Positions 58,901 through 64,000 of a DNA stretch of 64,000 bases are shown here, piece by piece. The notes under the pieces were generated by a model. The model worked only from the letters and a program-made list of their open reading frames with translations, did not search any database and was not told the origin of the DNA. Source of the DNA: Dipteris shenzhenensis. Lineage: Eukaryota; Polypodiophyta; Polypodiopsida; Gleicheniales. The stretch lies in the NCBI GenBank assembly GCA_047967505.1, contig CM106539.1; one strand, written 5' to 3'. Each line of letters opens with the position of its first letter. Within the stretch, counting starts at the first letter, position 1. The translations under genes and the position numbers were made by a program.

Positions 58901-61213
58901 ATCTTTCCTCATTTATAGAAGTCTCATACTCCAGATAGGTCTTTCACATTAGTCCACCAAAATTGACATCGCATGGGATTCACCATGTGCAACGTCTCAA
59001 CTTCATCCAGACTTTCATTAACCATTCAGGTCACTTTAAGGACCCATCACCAAATACACACCCCTCCATGAGAGATATTCTAAAACTCCCCCTTAGACAA
59101 AAAGGGAAAGACAAAACATCAATTTCTGAAGAAATACTGTCAACCTCATAATTATTGTTAGCTTGCAGAGATAGACTCTAGTGTCAATTGATTGCATTGG
59201 GGTTTTGACATTTTGAGAGAGAATTTTTTTGCAAGTTTGTGAGTTTTTTTCAAATATTTCTATGTGTGAATTTTATAGCTAGTGGCTAGTTATAATTCAT
59301 GCATATCACCGTGTAAGTATAAATAATAATAAAACTGTGCAATATATTTCTTAAACATAGAAAACACTCAATGGAAACCACAGAGCTAATTCTATTAGAG
59401 GACAAGATCTCGTCATAAATACCTTGAATCAATAGCTCATTGTTAAGCTACAAACACAAGCAAGCATTAGCCAAGCATCCTTGCATTTGTGCATTCATTG
59501 AGCCAAGCATAAATAGCTTGAAACAATAGCTCGCCGGTGAGCTACAATGATAAGGTGCCAAAAACTATTTTCTCAGATGGCATTCTAGGGTATCATCTAC
59601 ACGTACCCATGTTTGTAGTCATTTTCAAGGTTTTGGGGCCTTTTGAGCTTATTTTTGGTGTCAAAGAGTCAAATTGTGCATGTATCAAAAGTTTTGTTTT
59701 GTTCCAAGGAATTTATACCCCTCTGGCAACGTAGTTCAAGTTTTGTTTTATTCCAAAGAATTTGTACCAATGGAGTAGAGTATTTGAACATCAGTATTTT
59801 CTAGTTTTGTGGGAGATGTGATTCTTTGTATTAGGTCCTCTACATGTAAGAATACAAGAAGTGCATATAACATTTTTTTAAATTTCCCCCAATGCTAAAT
59901 GCATAGTTCTGCTTAAATTTTCCCATTCAAAAAACATTATACTTGAGTTAAATCAATCCATGTAGCTAGAGATCAAGTGGTTGTAAGAGTTCTACACTAT
60001 ACGATCTTTAATGGCATGCCATGAGCTATAGAAAAAATTCAATAAAAACTCGCACAACTAGCAAAAACTTACTTGCAAAATGCCAAGCTCCACTGCATTG
60101 TGTGATAGTATAGACTTAGATGATGGAAGGAAAGTGCACTTTAGTCGGTTGCCTATGAGTTGGTCATGTGCAATGATAGAGTTAGAAAGTACAATGCACA
60201 TAGACAATCGAAGGAAGATGTTTGGGGATGAGTCTACTCATGTATTACAAGTTCCAATATGAACAACCACTAAAACAATTGATCATCAGCAACAATTAGC
60301 TAACCGCTTTTAAAAGTATTAGACATCTTTATTTATCTGGATGCCTTGCATTATAGAATCTACAATGGATACACTTAGTCAATGGACTCATTAGGGTATG
60401 ATAGGCGACCATAGGGTTAACACATTGACTCCCAGATTGCTATGCTACTTGATGAACTATTAGACGATGTTGGCTTTGTATACTACGAGAATGTGTCACT
60501 TCCACTACCAAATGTAATATCATTGTGGCACCAAAGGTTAAATTGGCCACTAGTCACCAAATTTCTACTCTGACCTAACTAACACCTAGCACTCCTAATG
60601 GGAATGAAAACCATTTCATTTTTGAACCATGTTGCTAATGAAGGACTAGAGTCATTGAAATTAAGTTGAAGTCATTGAATGCAATCAAGAATTAGAGGGG
60701 AAGTCTGGGTAACCTTGACAATGTGCTTGCTTGATATCATCCTTCTAGACCTTGCTATAGGGCCCCTAAATTGCAAGGAGTCAAATAGATTCTAGGGGAG
60801 GATACATTCGGTTCCAAACATCTTGGAGTGGTTGTAAGGGGTGGATGGTTCGGGCTCATACAGTGGGTCACCCTAATCATTTGGAGTGGTTGACCAATCG
60901 TGGGAGGTTAAATAGTAGAAAAACTTCAAATCAAAGTGATAATAGATCATAGAACTTGAGTAACCAATTGGATTGGTCATATCAATTAACTAGGGGCAAC
61001 CCATAGTGAGGTGGAGGCAGCTATGGCAAATGTATATGTGATTGACTTCGAGGAAACATGTATCGTCATGCAGAATTACACTCAATCACATCTCAAAGTA
61101 TGGAGAATGGGATGTGACCGTAAACATGGTAAGTGTTAAAGAGTTAAGATTGATTGAGATACCTATGGGTGTTCATGTGTTTGAGTTATGATCCCATTTT
61201 AATTTGATACAGG
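58901..61213. other. Spacer, no gene seen
   Basis: No domain or RNA gene recognised. Near 61128 a GTAAGTG and at 61213 a TACAG could bound an intron upstream of the transposase gene. Confidence 0.4.
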
Positions 61214-62568
61214 ATGCAGTGCCACACCCGAATATGTTGCCCTATGCTCGTCGTGAGGAGGCGAAGCATCGGCGATATGAGATGGGATCTTCAGGAGGGA
61301 CTTACGGATGCATGGAGTGATGGTGATAGTAGCCCTCTACCGTTACCTCATGAGGTCATGGAGGAGGAGGTGTTTAATGATATGGTGTGGGATTTATATG
61401 TCTATCAATCCTCAGGTACGGATGATAGCATGGAGCAGGATAGTCTTTTTACCACAGCATTGACTCCACTATTTGAGGGGTGCACATTCTCTATTCTACG
61501 TGCATTACTCCACTGTTTGAATGCATTACTCAAGTAATCTTTAAAGTCTATTTTGCAAACATGGTGATTATGCTAGTGGGTCAATTACTCGAATGATTTT
61601 TCTCATTTATGGTATTCATGTGCAGGCTATTGTGTAAAATGCTTCCAAGGGAGAATAAATTACCAACCTCAAGAGATATGGCAAGGCAACATGTGACCTC
61701 TCTTGGAGGATTAGATTACAAGCGCATCCATGCATGCGTCAACGATTGCATTCTGTTTCATGGACCACATAAGGATGCAAGAAAGTGTCCTACTTGTGGA
61801 GAGGCAAGATATAGAGCATATCTCAAAACTTTGGATGTGCCTCGTAAGGTTCTACGACATTTTTCCATAATCCCTCACATCCAACATATGTTCAAGTGCA
61901 AATCCATTGCAGAGCTCATGTCATGGCATTCCTCCCATCGATTAATTGATGGCAAGTGGAGAACTCCCACAAATACTCCTGCATGGAAGCATATTGAAGA
62001 CACATGGCCAAGCTTCAAGGAAGAACCTAGGAGCTTGAGACTTGGATTAGGTATGGACGGTGTGAACCCATTTGGTCTCAAAAGCACCTCTTACAGTGTA
62101 TGGCCAGTGATATTGGTGAACTATAATCTTCCACCCTCTATGGCGAGATTAAGAAAGGACATGTTATATTATCCCTTCTAATTCCAGGGAAACATAAAGT
62201 AAAAAAATCATGATGTTTATTTGGAGCCTTTGATTGATGAGCTAGAGATACTTTGGAGAGGTATCGAGGTGCATGATGTGAGCAGGCCTCCCTCGTCACG
62301 AGACTTCAACTACAAAGCAGTCTTGATGTGGATGATGCATGACTTCCCAGGCTATGGCGAGTGTTCAGGTAAGCATTGAACTTTTGATTATGAGTAGGCA
62401 ATCGATGTGGCACCTTAAACCCAGCTTCAACTCTTAATTGCATCTATTGTTTAGGTCTCACTATATTGGGTTACCATGCATGTCCTATTTGTGGTCCTTC
62501 GCTAGTCGCCTCATTGGCAGACGCATTGAATAAGGTCATCTATGAGAATCACCATCACGAAGGATCCA
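61214..62568 (+). pseudogene. CACTA transposase, TNP2 / Transposase_21 type
   Basis: First part (61214-61537): acidic N-region ending TALTPLFEGC, the usual lead-in to the TNP2 domain. Core (61609-62181): MLPRENKLPTS, YKRIHACVNDCILFHG, KCPTCGEARY, VPRKVLRHFSIIPHIQHMF, LRLGLGMDGVNPFG, STSYSVWPVILVNYNLPP. After a frameshift near 62195 it continues DVYLEPLIDELEILWRGIEV and FNYKAVLMWMMHDFPGYGEC, then an intron (62369-62454) and GLTILGYHACPICG with a CxxC. A stop after the first part and the frameshift make it defective. TNP2 proteins cut and paste CACTA elements at their TIRs. Confidence 0.88.
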
Positions 62569-62569
62569 A

Positions 62570-63047
62570 ATGGAGCAATATGGAAACGTGCATTTTGGAG
62601 CAGGGGGTGTTGAATCATGGGAGGCCCAATTTGTAAGTATCGATCTCAAATTATATTGTTTATGTGGTTTATTAGGAGGTTGTTTCTTTGTACTAACCCC
62701 TCCACAAATTGTGTCATCTTGTAGCTTGATATCGTGGGCAAGTACTCTACTCCTGTTGAGACAGCCTACCACTGCCACCATCGCAGAGAAGATACATGGA
62801 GGCACTTCTATGATGATGGGTTGATTACTGAGGAGCAGTATATCTGGGCTCCTGGAGCGCCCCCCCAGGTATTTAAAAGTAATTGAATAATGTCAATATT
62901 GTATATAAAAATTTGATTTTTCATACATTGAAACATGTTGTCCCTCGTTTACAGGGCCCTAGAGCTAATCAGGAGGAAGAAGATGAGGAAGAAGGGAGCA
63001 AAGAAGGGAGCAAAGAAGGGAGCGAGGACGCGGAGAACTTATATTAG
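62570..63047 (+). CDS. Three-exon small ORF or alternative C-terminus in the CACTA element, 99 aa
   Basis: ATG at 62570 begins a frame different from the TNP2 frame. It joins 62570-62632, 62725-62868 and 62955-63047 through GT-AG introns, both phase 0. The product reads MEQYGNVHFGAGGVESWEAQ, then KYSTPVETAYHCHHRRED, YDDGLITEEQYIWAPGAPPQ, and an acidic tail with three GSKE-type repeats, ending TAG at 63045-63047. The coherent splicing argues that this frame was translated, perhaps as the C-terminus of the transposase before a frameshift. I recognise no family. Confidence 0.45.
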
Positions 63048-63488
63048 TTGTAGAAGTAGTGCTAGCTACTCTTTTTTGTACTTGAAGCCATGGGCTTGGC
63101 TTGGTGCCTCTCTTGTATATACAATCCTCTTATTTTTTGTACTTGAAGCCACAGGACGTGGCTTGGCTTCGTGTTATATATGTACATACAAGCACTTTTT
63201 GAGCATGAATTGATATACACTCCTTTTATTTTTTTGGCTTTCAATTTCCTTGTGCAATGTTCTAGCAATGAATGCCTTGTGAACTAAATGTTTTGGAGTT
63301 GTAATGTTTTATTCGGAATTGTAATCGTCGGCTATAGACATGCTTGCAATCGTGCTAATTAAAATGTGGCTGGCCGTAAGAATTGAATTGCACAATGTGG
63401 AAATGGGATTCTTGTAACTACATAGCATACAAAATACACACAACATTTTGTTCAACCACACAAAATTCTGCTTTTATTTTAAAAAAAT
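63048..63488. other. 3' region of the CACTA element
   Basis: Contains a near-duplicate TTTTTTGTACTTGAAGCCA...TGGCTTGG (about 63072 and 63134) and no gene. Confidence 0.45.
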
Positions 63489-63709
63489 TATGTAGCACGT
63501 CTATGTACGCGTCTTTCTGTTTTTTTTTAAATTTCTATAGAGCATCTAAAAGCACATCTATAGGCACTTCTATAGGTGCGTCTTTCTATTATATAGATGT
63601 GCCTATAGATGCGGGTCTGTAGACGCACGAATAGACATGCCCGTAAGTTTTTTTTAAAGTTAAAGAAACACGTCTATGTGCGCGTCTGTGGGTGCTTTGT
63701 CTTGTTGTG
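63489..63709. repeat. CACTA subterminal repeats and degenerate terminus
   Basis: Multiple direct and inverted copies of a CGTCTATGTACGCGTC / CTATAGATGCG motif lead to GCTTTGTCTTGTTGTG at 63709. The complement CACAACAAGAC resembles a CACTACAA... terminus that has lost a few bases. Beyond it, the sequence matches the flank at 18234-18304. Confidence 0.6.
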
Positions 63710-63773
63710 TATCAAGCACTCTTTGGGGATAATCCTCCAATTTGTGTACTATATCTCTATCTAGACACACTTA

Positions 63774-64000
63774 TATGTGATCAACTCACATTACTCTCTG
63801 GCTCAGTGAAGTGAATAGACTTCTCATGGATGCAGTTCCATCTTTAAGTCCCAAAAACATTCGAACTCCAATTTAGACTTGTATGTGATCAGCTGACATT
63901 AGTGTCATATACCATTAGCTCAGTGAAGTCAATAGACCTTTCATGGATGCAGTTCCATCTTCAAGTCCCAAAAACATTCAAACTCCAATTTAGAAGAAGT
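63774..64000. repeat. Tandem duplication, about 108-bp unit x2
   Basis: TATGTGATCA...GCTCAGTGAAGT...CATGGATGCAGTTCCATCTT...CCCAAAAACATTC occurs at 63774 and again at 63882. The second unit carries about 10 extra bases and runs to the window end. Confidence 0.9.

Overview
This window is repeat-dominated nuclear DNA from a land plant with a large genome. The evidence is Ty1/copia and Ty3/gypsy retrotransposons with plant-type tRNA primer sites, several CACTA (En/Spm-type) transposon remnants, long microsatellites, AT-rich spacers and spliceosomal GT-AG introns. No bacterial-style operons, rRNA genes or CRISPR arrays are visible. The sequence does not fix the species.

Layout. 1-1604: first copy of a dispersed repeat (family A). 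1605 to about 13940: a decayed Ty3/gypsy element on the minus strand. It carries gag, protease, reverse transcriptase (RT) and part of RNase H, with a tRNA-Asp-type primer site and one LTR. It is interrupted twice: by a nearly intact, young copia element (3991-9464, 298-bp LTRs differing at one base, 5-bp target duplication GGCAT) and by a ~1.0-kb element with imperfect inverted termini (10141-11158, flanked by a 10-bp direct repeat). 14000-18233: spacer, a CA microsatellite, decayed coding-like sequence and the right end of a CACTA element with palindromic subterminal repeats. 18234-28700: a mosaic of tandem and dispersed duplications, with more family A and B repeats and GA/GT microsatellites.

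28700-33543 (minus) and 52478-55638 (plus) are two decayed copies of one copia family in opposite orientation, about 19 kb apart. Between them lie a 756-bp tandem duplication, a Pol III A/B-box (SINE-like) sequence, a gag-only LTR element (about 36151-38088 plus a 3' LTR), a candidate four-exon host gene (41713-45039, predicted 167 aa, unrecognised) and the 3' half of a CACTA element ending at 50233. The right end holds an isolated LTR with a tRNA-iMet primer site (about 56898-57095), a second CACTA 3' fragment (about 58150-58900) and a CACTA element with a recognisable TNP2-type transposase (61214 to about 62570). That element ends in subterminal repeats near 63709, and a tandem duplication closes the window.

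How it works together: almost everything reads as transposon biology. Replication enzymes are encoded by the copia and gypsy elements and a cut-and-paste transposase by the CACTA elements, while gag-only and gene-free elements presumably depended on relatives for mobility. Only the young copia at 3991-9464 is near-complete, and it has an in-frame stop and a protease active-site change. The one candidate for an ordinary host gene is the small spliced gene near 42-45 kb.
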